A stretch of 64,000 nucleotides of DNA from Bacillus yapensis (GCF_005280205.1 NZ_SUND01000013.1:1-64000); one strand, 5' to 3'; positions 1-7,732 are shown, numbered from the stretch's first letter. The notes: generated by a model from the letters alone, not told the origin. Numbers and translations are program-made.

Positions 1-41
1 GGAATATAACCATCACCGTTATCAATGGGGCTTAAATAAAA

Positions 42-66
42 TGACCCCGGTACAATACCGGGGTCA
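42..66 (-). terminator. Intrinsic terminator of the amidotransferase gene
   Basis: Perfect inverted repeat (GACCCCGGTA, 3-nt loop, TACCGGGGTC). On the minus strand the stem runs into TTTTATTT, so it should end transcription of the gene at 146-868. Confidence 0.8.
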
Positions 67-145
67 CTTACTAGCCGCATAGGTGCTTTTTTAAACTGTC
101 CGTAAACTGGGGCACAGTTCAAGCTAACACAGTCGGTTTTTTCTA

Positions 146-868
146 TTAACCAAGTACTTGAGCCTTTTTCTTACAGGCCTTAATAAAAGCATCAAAAATG
201 GATAATGACGGACCATCCTTTTTTACCGTCATACATTCAGGATGCCATTGTACTCCTAAGGCAAAGGAATGCTTTCTACTTTCAAAAGCTTCAATAACCC
301 CATCAGATGACCTTGCACATACCTCAAAGTTTTCCGGAACTTTTCGAACTGCCTGGTGATGAAAACTATTCACCTTGAATTTCACTGCTTGAGTGATATT
401 GAACAGTAAAGAATCTTTGTTTACATCAACATAATGGGAAGCATGCCATACGGGAGCTTTTTGCGAATGTTGTAAAAGGGTTCCAGGATACTGTGCATGG
501 ATATCCTGATAAATATCTCCGCCAGCAGCAATAGATAGAACTTGGCACCCCCTACAGATTGCTAGAATTGGTTTATTAAGGTCTAGTGCCTTCTTAATGA
601 TGCTTATCTCAAAGGCATCTCTTTCCGGATAGACGCCTCCGAGATTTGGATGTGGTTCTTCTCCAAATAAGGTTGGATCCACATCATTTCCTCCGGTAAC
701 AAGTAACCCATCTATTTTTTCTACTAATAAATCAATATTTTCTTCATCCAATAGATTAGGAAGTACAATTGGAACTGCCCCGGCACCTACAACTGAATTG
801 ATATTGTCCATGGAAACGGAGAGATGGCGACCTTCCAAATCTGAAGTAATACCTATAATTGGTTTCAT
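146..868 (-). CDS. Class I glutamine amidotransferase-like hydrolase (peptidase C26, PuuD-like)
   Basis: This 240-aa protein has the glutamine-amidotransferase fold of the gamma-glutamyl-GABA hydrolase (PuuD) family, which splits gamma-glutamyl amides. The family oxyanion strand GGNDVDP is at residues 59-65, the nucleophile is Cys105 in the elbow AICRGCQ, and the His-Glu pair is His209/Glu211 in GVQWHPE. Length matches the family (about 235-255 aa). The ATG at 868 follows GAGGTGT. The gene stands alone on its strand and ends at a strong hairpin. No puuA/B/C-like neighbours are visible, so a putrescine role is not supported by context; another gamma-glutamyl substrate is possible. Confidence 0.88.
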   Translation of the reverse strand: MKPIIGITSDLEGRHLSVSMDNINSVVGAGAVPIVLPNLLDEENIDLLVEKIDGLLVTGGNDVDPTLFGEEPHPNLGGVYPERDAFEISIIKKALDLNKPILAICRGCQVLSIAAGGDIYQDIHAQYPGTLLQHSQKAPVWHASHYVDVNKDSLLFNITQAVKFKVNSFHHQAVRKVPENFEVCARSSDGVIEAFESRKHSFALGVQWHPECMTVKKDGPSLSIFDAFIKACKKKAQVLG

Positions 869-1089
869 TTTACACCTCGTTTTTTATATGAATTATGGAA
901 TTTATTCCACATTGAAATGGATAGTTCCTTTATTTAATTTAAAGTATTAGGGATTTTTAAAATTATGCTTAGGAGAAATGAAGTTTCAAAAGGTAGTGGC
1001 ATCTGTTGTGGTTTTTGCAGGCTACTAATTACATCAAACAGGTACAAATTTTATACGAAAACGCTTTGCTTATTTGGGCAAAAAAATGA

Positions 1090-1118
1090 TTGACAAAAGA
1101 TAAGAATGGGAGTATTTT
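1090..1118 (+). promoter_or_regulatory. SigA-type promoter of the c-di-AMP riboswitch
   Basis: TTGACA (1090-1095), 17-nt spacer, TATTTT (1113-1118). It lies about 40 nt upstream of the aptamer. The 869-1089 stretch before it holds no convincing gene. Confidence 0.7.
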
Positions 1119-1157
1119 TGAGTTGAATTTAAAAGTTAAATATTTCCGAACACCTTT

Positions 1158-1317
1158 TATTCGCTGAATCAATGTTGAGCGGGGGAACCATTTTCGATAG
1201 ACACTTGTCTATCTTGGGGTGAATCTTACGTTAGTAAGAGGGGATACTCTCAGTCCCTAATCCGACAGCTAACCTCGTAAGCGTTACAAGTATTATCCGG
1301 GAGAAAGGTCAAAGGGT
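1158..1317 (+). promoter_or_regulatory. Cyclic di-AMP riboswitch (ydaO/yuaA class)
   Basis: The leader carries the conserved blocks of the ydaO-yuaA aptamer in order: GAGCGGGGGAACC, then GGGGTGAATC, an AGAGGGGATACTC hairpin region, and the hallmark CCGACAGCTAACCTCGTAAG followed by CGT. In known members, c-di-AMP binding promotes termination before potassium-transport or wall-hydrolase genes. Here an intrinsic terminator follows directly, but no such target gene does. Aptamer ends are approximate. Confidence 0.9.
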
Positions 1318-1323
1318 TACCCT

Positions 1324-1355
1324 AAGACCATTCTTATTTGTGATGGTCTTTTTTT
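1324..1355 (+). terminator. Terminator of the c-di-AMP riboswitch
   Basis: AAGACCAT (1324-1331) pairs with ATGGTCTT (1343-1350), followed by a T run. Its position just after the aptamer fits the usual expression platform of this riboswitch class. Confidence 0.85.
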
Positions 1356-1413
1356 CATGGCCGAAAAACAGCGAATATAACAAAATTGTGTTGGGGAATT
1401 GGAAGGGGGAAAC

Positions 1414-1476
1414 ATGACTGAAGAATATGGATTCGGAGGGTTCCGGTTCAGGCTTGGTGAGTCTAAAAAAATTTAA
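1414..1476 (+). CDS. Possible 20-aa ORF downstream of the riboswitch
   Basis: An ATG preceded by the strong ribosome site GGAAGGGGG opens 20 codons (start MTEEYGFGGF, end GESKKI) and a TAA. It is the only reading frame between the riboswitch terminator and the tetR promoter, so it is the nominal riboswitch target. I recognise no family. It may be a true small protein, a leader peptide, or the stump of a deleted riboswitch-controlled gene. Confidence 0.35.
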   Translation: MTEEYGFGGFRFRLGESKKI

Positions 1477-1482
1477 ATATTT

Positions 1483-1501
1483 AATGACCAATCTGGTCAT
1501 T
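1483..1501. promoter_or_regulatory. Upstream operator, TetR-type palindrome
   Basis: Perfect palindrome AATGACCA-ATC-TGGTCATT. The core TGACCA-N3-TGGTCA recurs at 1550-1564 over the tetR promoter, and a half site TGACCA is at 1518-1523. The repetition points to binding by the adjacent TetR protein. Confidence 0.65.
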
Positions 1502-1548
1502 GTATTGTTGAGACCCATGACCAGTCCTTCCTATCCCCTTATCTTAAA

Positions 1549-1577
1549 TTGACCACTTTGGTCACAATTTGTTAGAT
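1549..1577 (+). promoter_or_regulatory. tetR promoter with overlapping operator
   Basis: TTGACC (1549-1554), 17-nt spacer, TTAGAT (1572-1577). The palindrome TGACCA-CTT-TGGTCA (1550-1564) covers the -35 and half of the spacer, which fits autorepression by steric block. Confidence 0.75.
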
Positions 1578-1616
1578 TGTAGTTAACAAAGGTCAAGTAG
1601 AAAGGGGATAATCGTC

Positions 1617-2228
1617 ATGAATCCTATATTTAACAGTCTAAAAACAGAGAAAAAAGAACGTATTATTAATGCCGCGATGAAAGAGTTTGTTCAAAGCGGT
1701 TATGAAAAAGCATCCACAAACGAAATTGTTAAAGAGGCAAGAATCTCAAAAGGCTCATTATTCAACTATTTTAATAGCAAGAAAGATCTTTATTTATATT
1801 TATTTGAATATGGTGTTCAAATTGTCGAGTTCGTTTATGAACAGATCGATTTAGAGGAAACCGATATTTTTAAAAGAATCGAGAAATTAGGAATCAAAAA
1901 ACTGCAAATCCAAAGAAAGTTTCCGCAAATTTTCGATTTTCTTTTATCTTTAACCAAAGAAGAATCTGAAGAAGTGAAGTACCTCATTAAGGAAAGAGTA
2001 CATGCGATCCAAGCAGAGGGCGTCACAAGAATTTATGAAAATATCGACTACTCGATGTTTCGAGAAGACATCGATATTAAGAAAGCCATTGAGATTCTGA
2101 ATTGGACCATGTTTGGGTTTGGGGAGAAGGCACTTAATCAATTAAACTCCGTTGAAGATGTTGGTGAACAATATCTTCAAGAATGGGACAGTTATTCTAA
2201 GTTACTAAAGAATTGTTTTTACAAATGA
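1617..2228 (+). CDS. TetR/AcrR family transcriptional regulator
   Basis: This 203-aa protein has the TetR N-terminal DNA-binding domain at about residues 8-55: helix AAMKEFVQSGYEKAST, recognition region IVKEARISKGSLFNYF, then KKDLYLYLF. The C-terminal two thirds are a divergent helical ligand domain. The ATG at 1617 has GGGGAT about 8 nt upstream. It heads an operon with an ABC-2 exporter (stop to next start about 20 nt) and sits behind two matching palindromes, so it probably represses itself and the transporter until a ligand releases it. The ligand cannot be read from sequence. Confidence 0.92.
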   Translation: MNPIFNSLKTEKKERIINAAMKEFVQSGYEKASTNEIVKEARISKGSLFNYFNSKKDLYLYLFEYGVQIVEFVYEQIDLEETDIFKRIEKLGIKKLQIQRKFPQIFDFLLSLTKEESEEVKYLIKERVHAIQAEGVTRIYENIDYSMFREDIDIKKAIEILNWTMFGFGEKALNQLNSVEDVGEQYLQEWDSYSKLLKNCFYK

Positions 2229-2249
2229 TCATTTAGGGAGGTTCTACAG

Positions 2250-3134
2250 ATGAATGTAATTGAAATCAATAATCTAACAAAGACTTATGGGAAAGCTAGA
2301 GGGATAAGCGATGTTAGCTTCAATGTCGAAGAAGGCGAGATTTTTGGTTTTATTGGGCCAAATGGTGCTGGGAAGTCGACAACTATTCGTACGCTACTAT
2401 CTCTCATTTATCCTACAAGTGGCAGTGCGACGATTTTTGGCAAGGATTGTATCAAAGATGCTCCCGAAATTAAAAAGCACATCGGTTATTTACCATCTGA
2501 AGTATTTTATTATGACAATATGAAGGTGAAAGACCTATTAAAATACTCAGCTAGCTTTTACAAAAAAGACTGTAGTCAGAGAATAAAAGAATTGGCCGAG
2601 ATTATGGACCTGGATCTCAATAAAAAGATCGATGATTTGTCATTGGGAAACAAGAAGAAGGTCGGGATTGTTCAGGGCCTTCTACACTCACCAAAGCTGA
2701 TTATTCTCGATGAACCGACGAGCGGCCTTGACCCATTGATGCAGCAAAAATTCTTTGAATTGCTCGAAGAAGAAAATAAAAAAGGGGCAACGATTTTATT
2801 TTCGTCTCATATTTTAACGGAGGTTCAGCGCTTGTGTAATCGTGTAGCGATTATCAAAGAGGGCAAGATTGTGACCGTTGAAAAGATTAGTACTTTAAAA
2901 GAAAACACTTATAAGAAGTTTAAAATCGAAACGAAGGCGCCTCTTGACCCCAATTACTTTAATATCACGGGAGTCAATAAACTGGAGGTTAAGGATAACA
3001 TTACCAGCTTTTTATATAGAGGAAATATTAATCTAGTCATGAAAAAAATTGCCGAAATGGAAATTGTAAATCTTTGGATAGAAGAGCCAGATCTTGAGGA
3101 GATCTTCATGCATTATTATGAGAAGGAGGCTTAA
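2250..3134 (+). CDS. ABC transporter ATP-binding protein (ABC-2 exporter)
   Basis: The 294-aa nucleotide-binding subunit has Walker A GPNGAGKST (from residue 36), Walker B LIILDEPTSGLDP and the switch His in FSSHILTE. The signature loop reads LSLGNKKKVG rather than canonical LSGGQ, as in several drug- and bacitracin-type ABC-2 ATPases. The C-terminal about 80 residues form the extra domain common in BcrA/NatA-like proteins. It should energise export by the two membrane subunits that follow. The start ATG follows AGGGAGG. The next gene begins 6 nt after its stop. Confidence 0.92.
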   Translation: MNVIEINNLTKTYGKARGISDVSFNVEEGEIFGFIGPNGAGKSTTIRTLLSLIYPTSGSATIFGKDCIKDAPEIKKHIGYLPSEVFYYDNMKVKDLLKYSASFYKKDCSQRIKELAEIMDLDLNKKIDDLSLGNKKKVGIVQGLLHSPKLIILDEPTSGLDPLMQQKFFELLEEENKKGATILFSSHILTEVQRLCNRVAIIKEGKIVTVEKISTLKENTYKKFKIETKAPLDPNYFNITGVNKLEVKDNITSFLYRGNINLVMKKIAEMEIVNLWIEEPDLEEIFMHYYEKEA

Positions 3135-3140
3135 TGCACG

Positions 3141-3938
3141 ATGAATATATTTTTGCACGAATTGAAGGCCTATCGGAATTCGACGATCATCTGGACGATA
3201 TCCTATATCGCGCTGATTGTGATTTTCTTGTCGATGTATTCTTCTTTTTCACAGGATGCAGAGGGTTTGGTGAAAATATTGGGAAATTATCCGGAGGCGA
3301 TCCGAAATGCATTCGGGATTAACATCGATAATTTAGTTTCGATTGAAGGTTTTTATAGCTTTCCATTATCATTTATAACGCTTTGTGCAGCGATCCAGGC
3401 GATGAACCTTGGCACATCCATTGTCAGCAAGGAAGTTCGGGAAAAAACGGCGGATTTTCTATTAACAAAGCCTGTGACACGGAGCCAAATATTGACGGCG
3501 AAATTATTGGGTGCATTTGTTTCCCTTGTCATGACCAATATTCTTTATTTCGCTGGAGCGAGCTTAATGGCATTCCAAGTAAAGACAGATGATTTTAGCT
3601 TGAAAATATTCTTTTTGCTCTCACTAACGATTTTTTTCGTTCAACTGATTTTCATGGCTTTAGGAATTATCATTTCCGTCATGGTCAAAAAGCTCAAAAT
3701 GGTACTGGCTGTCTCCCTTCCCGTCGTTTTTGCGTTCTACTTTGTGGGTGCGTTCTTCGACACAACCGGTGAAGAGGTCAAGCGTTATTTTACGCCGTTC
3801 AAGTATTTTGACACTGCCTATATCATGAAACATGCCGGATATGAAGCCTCATTTTTGATTGCAGGGGCAGTGATTATTTTTCTAGCAATTGGGGCGAGTT
3901 ATTTTGTGTATGCGAGAAAGGATATCCATGCTGTTTAA
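3141..3938 (+). CDS. ABC-2 type permease subunit 1
   Basis: This 265-aa membrane protein has the ABC-2 exporter pattern: N-terminal KELKAYRNS-like cytoplasmic start, first helix at about residues 16-35, then a cluster of hydrophobic helices to the C-terminus. The segment SKEVREKTADFLLTKPVTR (about residues 97-115) is the conserved cytoplasmic coupling region of bacitracin/antibiotic-type permeases. ATG 3141 is served by AGAAGGAGG inside the end of the ATPase gene. It is clearly paralogous to the next gene, with matching motifs at the same positions, so the exporter is probably heterodimeric in its membrane part. Confidence 0.9.
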   Translation: MNIFLHELKAYRNSTIIWTISYIALIVIFLSMYSSFSQDAEGLVKILGNYPEAIRNAFGINIDNLVSIEGFYSFPLSFITLCAAIQAMNLGTSIVSKEVREKTADFLLTKPVTRSQILTAKLLGAFVSLVMTNILYFAGASLMAFQVKTDDFSLKIFFLLSLTIFFVQLIFMALGIIISVMVKKLKMVLAVSLPVVFAFYFVGAFFDTTGEEVKRYFTPFKYFDTAYIMKHAGYEASFLIAGAVIIFLAIGASYFVYARKDIHAV

Positions 3939-3956
3939 AATTGGAGGTGTTACACA

Positions 3957-4754
3957 GTGAATATATATTTGAAGGAACTGAAGTCACATCGAAAATCGAT
4001 CATTTTTTGGAGCATCGGTGTCTTTTTAATGGTTGTATCTGGAATGACAAAATATGATGCTTATTCAACATCAGGCCAATCGATGACAGAGCTATTGGAG
4101 GATTTGCCTAAATCGTTAAGGGCAGTATTTGGATTCAGTGATTTTGATTTAACGAAAGCTAGCGGCTTCTATGGGATGCTCTTTCTCTATTTGTTATTAA
4201 TGGCAACCATCCACGCAGCCATGCTAGGTGCAACGATTATTGCGAAAGAAGAGCGGGATAAGACATCTGAATTTCTATTTGTTAAACCCGTTTCAAGAAA
4301 TAAGATCATAACCGCCAAGCTGTTGGCTGCATTCACGAATCTTGTCATCTTTAATCTTGCCACATTCGTTTCGTCGATTGTGATTTTAGGGAGATACAGC
4401 GATGGAGAAGCGGTGAATGGTGAAATTGCCATTTTGATGGCGGCGATGTTCTTTATGCAGGTCTTGTTTATGGTCATCGGTAGCGCCCTTGCAGCGATAA
4501 AAAAGAGACCCAAATCGGCTGCATCCCTGGCGACTGGAATCCTTTTGCTCACGTATATTCTATCAGTTGTCATTGATTTAAATGAAGACATCGAAGGCTT
4601 AAAATACCTTACTCCATTTAAATACTTCGAAGCTAAGAACGTCATGTACGGTGGCGGTTTTGAAGCTGTATTTGTTATTCTGTCGGTTGTGTTGATTGTT
4701 GGACTTTCAATTGTGACTTATGTGTTTTTTAGGAGAAGAGATTTGAATACTTAG
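3957..4754 (+). CDS. ABC-2 type permease subunit 2
   Basis: Also 265 aa, this paralogue of the preceding permease shares the pattern AKEERDKTSEFLFVKPVSR and the C-terminal YLTPFKYFEA block (YFTPFKYFDT in the partner). The chosen start is GTG 3957, with TTGGAGGTG about 8 nt upstream. It closes the tetR-ABC operon, which ends at a good intrinsic terminator. The likely role is export of a toxic amphipathic compound or peptide; the substrate is unknown. Confidence 0.9.
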   Translation: MNIYLKELKSHRKSIIFWSIGVFLMVVSGMTKYDAYSTSGQSMTELLEDLPKSLRAVFGFSDFDLTKASGFYGMLFLYLLLMATIHAAMLGATIIAKEERDKTSEFLFVKPVSRNKIITAKLLAAFTNLVIFNLATFVSSIVILGRYSDGEAVNGEIAILMAAMFFMQVLFMVIGSALAAIKKRPKSAASLATGILLLTYILSVVIDLNEDIEGLKYLTPFKYFEAKNVMYGGGFEAVFVILSVVLIVGLSIVTYVFFRRRDLNT

Positions 4755-4762
4755 GAAATTGG

Positions 4763-4795
4763 AGGAACAAGCTGATGGGGGCTTGTTCCTTTTTG
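4763..4795 (+). terminator. Terminator of the tetR-ABC operon
   Basis: AGGAACAAGC and GCTTGTTCCT form a perfect 10-bp stem with an 8-nt loop, followed by a T run. Confidence 0.9.
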
Positions 4796-4924
4796 TGTGG
4801 TTGGGGGTGGGATTCTCTAATTGCTCTTGTACGGAACTCATGTCCTTTCGATTTGCCTGAATTCGTGTGGTATTATAGGTATCCATATATATAGTTTATT
4901 AAATGGCAAAAACAGGAGCATCAA

Positions 4925-7165
4925 ATGATATCAACGAAGACATATATCAAAGAGTGGCAGCAGGCGCTACAACAAGAGATAAATTACTTAAAGAAGTTTG
5001 GCGGGAGCCGCTATATGGTTACAAATGGACGGTTGTTATCGAATGATAGCGGGTATAGTTATTATTTTGATACGGCTATCTCATTACGAATCCCAGTTGG
5101 TTCGACGATAAAATTGGAATGGGGCACGATGAAAAGCAGTGGAAAAGTACTTTCCTCTGAGGGAAGAGGAGTCATACTTTTATTGGAGAAGAGCTTTGGA
5201 GACCTCATTTCAGATGCATATCTTCTTCACGATCCTTGGGAGCTTCTTGAGCAATTAATCGAGCGGTTGGATGAAATCAAGAAAAGTAAGCAGAAGCGAC
5301 TTAGGGTGAGAAGATTAATGAATCCTTCCGTCGAAACCAAGCATCCCAAAGAAAAGATAAAAAGTAATGTCCATGAATTGGTCTTACGCTCAAAATACAG
5401 TCCAGTAACTTTCGTCTGGGGGCCACCGGGTACGGGAAAAACATATACTTTGGCGAGAACGGCAGCTAACAAATATTTTCAGAAGAAAAAAGTGTTGATT
5501 CTCTCACATAGCAACCAAGCTGTAGATGTGTTGATGGGTGAACTGACGGATTTTATTAAAAAGAAAAACCAATTTCGAGAAGGGGATGTGCTTCGTTTCG
5601 GAGGGAACGCTCAAGATATGCTGACGGCCCATCAAGAAATAACGACCGGTCAGCTCATGGAGAAAAAGGACCCACTTCTTGCTCAGGATCGAGAGAGACT
5701 AATAGAAGAACGGCGCAATCTAAAGAAAGATTTAGCAAGTTCTTTTAACAAACGAGACTCGGATCATCTTCTGGAACTTGAAACACAGATTGCAAGGGTG
5801 TTGGAAAAGGTTAGGAGGAAGGAAATCGAATTTATAAAAGATGCTTTCATTGTCGGGACGACACTGGCAAAGGCAGCGAGTGACAGCGCTATTTATGAAC
5901 AGGAGTATGATCTTGTTATTCTTGATGAAGCCAGCATGGCCTATGTTCCACAGGCTGCATTTGCAGCTACGATGGGAAAGCGGGTCATTATTTGTGGGGA
6001 CTTTAAGCAGTTGCCTCCGATAGCTTCAAGTCGAGCTTTACTTGTGGAAAAATGGCTGAAAGAGGATGTATTTCATCATGCAGGTGTGGTGGATTCGTTG
6101 AATAAAGGAGAACTGCACCCTCAGCTTCTTTTGTTAAAAGAACAGCGGAGAATGCATCCTGATATCTCGGCGTTTACTAATCAGTACATCTATCATTCGC
6201 TGGTTGGAGATCACGAAAGTGTTTATAAAAGTAGAAATGAAATCGTAAGTCGAGCTCCTTTTAAAACGAGAGCGGCAGTGCTATTAGATACAAGTTTCAC
6301 GGGTTTGCATTGTATTCCTGATCAATCAACCAATTCAAGGTTCAACCTCTGGCAGCTGCTCATATCTTTTCAATTGATTCATGAAGCCTACCTGGGTGGA
6401 ACCAAATCAATTGGGTACGTGACACCATATCGGGCTCAGGCAAACCTGATGGAACTGTTGCTTGAAGAAATCTATGAAGATGAACGCCTCCAGGCGGATA
6501 TTATTGCGGCTACTGCTCACCGATTCCAGGGAAGTGAACGGGATGTGATGATCTTTGATACGGTCGATGGTGACCCGCAAGAACGCGCGGGTATGCTTTT
6601 AACAGGCAAGGACAGTGAACGTCTGTTGAATGTAGCCATTACCAGAACAAGAGGGAAATTTGTCCACGTCAGCAACAGAAATTTTATCGAAAAGCGTATT
6701 TTTCAAGGAAAAACACTAAGGAAACTCGTTGACCATCAGGTACGACACTACCAATCTGTCACCACAAAAGAAATCGGGACTTGGATAAGTAACCAACACA
6801 AAAAACTAAGATGGATACATGCGCTGAAACTGGAAGCGATTTTTCAAGACCTGAAATCGGCAAGGTCATCGATTACGATCTCTATGCCCGCGGGAACCGT
6901 GTTTTCTGAAGAATGGTTGAAGCAGTTAAGCAACAGAGGTAAGCGGGTAAAATGGACCTTAATTTCAGAGCAAATGTGGGGAGAACCCGATGCTTGGCTG
7001 GACGATTGTTTCCCTTTTCCGTTTGTCATGATTGACGAGAAGGTTTTGTGGCTCGGACTGCCACTTGAAGGGGCTAAAGGGATTCGCCCTCCTTATGTTT
7101 CGGCAAGACTGAATTCAAGTAAAGTGTGTGAGTACTTGTTAAAGCAGAGAAGATGGGACTCATAA
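4925..7165 (+). CDS. Superfamily 1 helicase (UPF1/DNA2-like) with PLD-like C-terminal region
   Basis: The 746-aa protein has a full SF1 helicase set: Walker A GPPGTGKT (166-173), Walker B LVILDEAS (about 330-337), motif III GDFKQLPP (358-365), motif IV EQRRMHPD (about 406-413), motif V TAHRFQGSERD (530-540) and motif VI NVAITRTRG (569-577). Residues 1-150 are a beta-rich accessory domain, and 240-300 are charged and helical (stalk-like). The last 110 residues resemble a phospholipase D-like fold ending in MIDEKVLWLG, but without an HKD active site. ATG 4925 follows CAGGAG. It stands alone, so its role (RNA/DNA unwinding, repair or defence) is not shown by context. Confidence 0.85.
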   Translation: MISTKTYIKEWQQALQQEINYLKKFGGSRYMVTNGRLLSNDSGYSYYFDTAISLRIPVGSTIKLEWGTMKSSGKVLSSEGRGVILLLEKSFGDLISDAYLLHDPWELLEQLIERLDEIKKSKQKRLRVRRLMNPSVETKHPKEKIKSNVHELVLRSKYSPVTFVWGPPGTGKTYTLARTAANKYFQKKKVLILSHSNQAVDVLMGELTDFIKKKNQFREGDVLRFGGNAQDMLTAHQEITTGQLMEKKDPLLAQDRERLIEERRNLKKDLASSFNKRDSDHLLELETQIARVLEKVRRKEIEFIKDAFIVGTTLAKAASDSAIYEQEYDLVILDEASMAYVPQAAFAATMGKRVIICGDFKQLPPIASSRALLVEKWLKEDVFHHAGVVDSLNKGELHPQLLLLKEQRRMHPDISAFTNQYIYHSLVGDHESVYKSRNEIVSRAPFKTRAAVLLDTSFTGLHCIPDQSTNSRFNLWQLLISFQLIHEAYLGGTKSIGYVTPYRAQANLMELLLEEIYEDERLQADIIAATAHRFQGSERDVMIFDTVDGDPQERAGMLLTGKDSERLLNVAITRTRGKFVHVSNRNFIEKRIFQGKTLRKLVDHQVRHYQSVTTKEIGTWISNQHKKLRWIHALKLEAIFQDLKSARSSITISMPAGTVFSEEWLKQLSNRGKRVKWTLISEQMWGEPDAWLDDCFPFPFVMIDEKVLWLGLPLEGAKGIRPPYVSARLNSSKVCEYLLKQRRWDS

Positions 7166-7190
7166 AAAATCGTGGAATAGATTGCCATAC

Positions 7191-7219
7191 TTGTTAAAAA
7201 TACAAAAATTTTGTATAAT
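7191..7219 (+). promoter_or_regulatory. Promoter of the antisense RNA (antitoxin)
   Basis: TTGTTA (7191-7196), 17-nt spacer, TATAAT (7214-7219). It faces the toxin gene and should start an RNA near 7226. Confidence 0.75.
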
Positions 7220-7242
7220 TCAAGTAACAAAAACTTTAATTT

Positions 7243-7278
7243 AAAAAAGACTACTTGATGTTGTAGCATCAAGTAGTC
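7243..7278 (-). terminator. Terminator of the toxin mRNA
   Basis: GACTACTTGATG (7249-7260) and CATCAAGTAGTC (7267-7278) form a 12-bp perfect stem. Only on the minus strand is it followed by T residues (TTTTTT, 7243-7248). It also lies inside the predicted antisense RNA, where it gives a target hairpin. Confidence 0.8.
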
Positions 7279-7328
7279 AATCATAACAGTCGGTCCCTTC
7301 AAGGGCTTGGCTACAGTGGTCTTAAGTG

Positions 7329-7367
7329 ACCCATCTGAGCTCTCAACTCAAGGATGGGTTATTTTTT
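7329..7367 (+). terminator. Terminator of the antisense RNA
   Basis: ACCCATC-TGAG and CTCA-AG-GATGGGT pair around a 7-nt loop and run into TATTTTTT on the plus strand. The hairpin overlaps the toxin stop codon at 7359-7361. Confidence 0.8.
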
Positions 7368-7442
7368 ATGGTTTGATGAAAGTACTGTTACAATCAATGC
7401 TGCGAATGCTACTGCATACATTAATGCTTCAAATACTGTCAC
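7359..7442 (-). CDS. Putative holin-like toxin, type I toxin-antitoxin system
   Basis: A 27-codon gene encodes a single-helix peptide: start TVFEALMYAVAF, hydrophobic ALIVTVLSS, basic tail NHKK. This is the layout of the putative holin-like toxin family (TxpA/BsrG type; usual start MTVFEALM or MTTYEAI), whose members insert in the membrane. The start is GTG 7442; an in-frame GTG lies three codons earlier. The ribosome site AAAGGGGTGA is held in a hairpin (7445-7472), as expected for tightly repressed type I toxins. A convergent RNA overlaps its 3' end. Two TATAAT-like hexamers on this strand near 7493-7510 could serve its promoter. Confidence 0.75.
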   Translation of the reverse strand: MTVFEALMYAVAFAALIVTVLSSNHKK

Positions 7443-7444
7443 AG

Positions 7445-7472
7445 GGCTCACCCCTTTCCTGAGGAGTGAGCC
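7445..7472 (-). promoter_or_regulatory. Hairpin sequestering the toxin ribosome site
   Basis: On the minus strand GGCTCAC (7472-7466) pairs with GTGAGCC (7451-7445), enclosing most of AAAGGGG. Shine-Dalgarno sequestration is a known control layer in type I toxin mRNAs. Confidence 0.6.
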
Positions 7473-7585
7473 AACCACCCTTGAGTTACCAGACTATTAT
7501 AAATTTATTATAGCGCATATGTTCTTATTGAGATTATTTAACATTAATAGTTTGGGAGAAAAATTAATAAGTTGCAGGTAATTGG

Positions 7586-7640
7586 AAACCGCCTTATAAA
7601 AAGACCGCATTCCAATGTGTTCTTTTTATAAGGCGGTTTT
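7586..7640. repeat. 19-bp inverted repeat / possible bidirectional terminator
   Basis: The arms 7586-7604 and 7621-7639 (AAACCGCCTTATAAAAAGA and its complement) are perfect, with a 16-nt loop. The stem is too long and A/T-flanked for a typical terminator, and no plus-strand gene ends just before it. It could end transcription on either strand, or be a remnant of a small mobile repeat. Confidence 0.5.
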
Positions 7641-7732
7641 GTATTAACAGAAGTGGTTTTCTTCTAGTAGAATTGCGGACCCACTTCATTCACCAAATTG
7701 TCATTTTTACATAAACGATAGTGCTATTTAAA

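Larger units (their letters stand above)
7226..7367 (+). ncRNA. Candidate antisense RNA antitoxin of a type I system
   Basis: A transcript of about 140 nt is bounded by the promoter at 7191-7219 and the terminator at 7329-7367. It is complementary to the 3' untranslated part and last codons of the toxin message read from the other strand. This tail-to-tail overlap matches the layout of txpA/RatA and bsrG/SR4 in B. subtilis. The 5' end is inferred from the promoter. Confidence 0.65.

Noticed and set aside
1058-1075. CcpA cre-like GAAAACGCTTT before the c-di-AMP riboswitch promoter
   Set aside because: Flanking positions do not match the cre consensus; the match is too weak to report.
4187-4645. 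152-aa minus-strand frame inside the second permease
   Set aside because: It lies wholly antisense to a well-supported membrane protein gene and has no ribosome site.
7354-7581. 75-aa plus-strand frame across the toxin region
   Set aside because: It is antisense to the toxin gene, has no ribosome site and runs through an intrinsic terminator.
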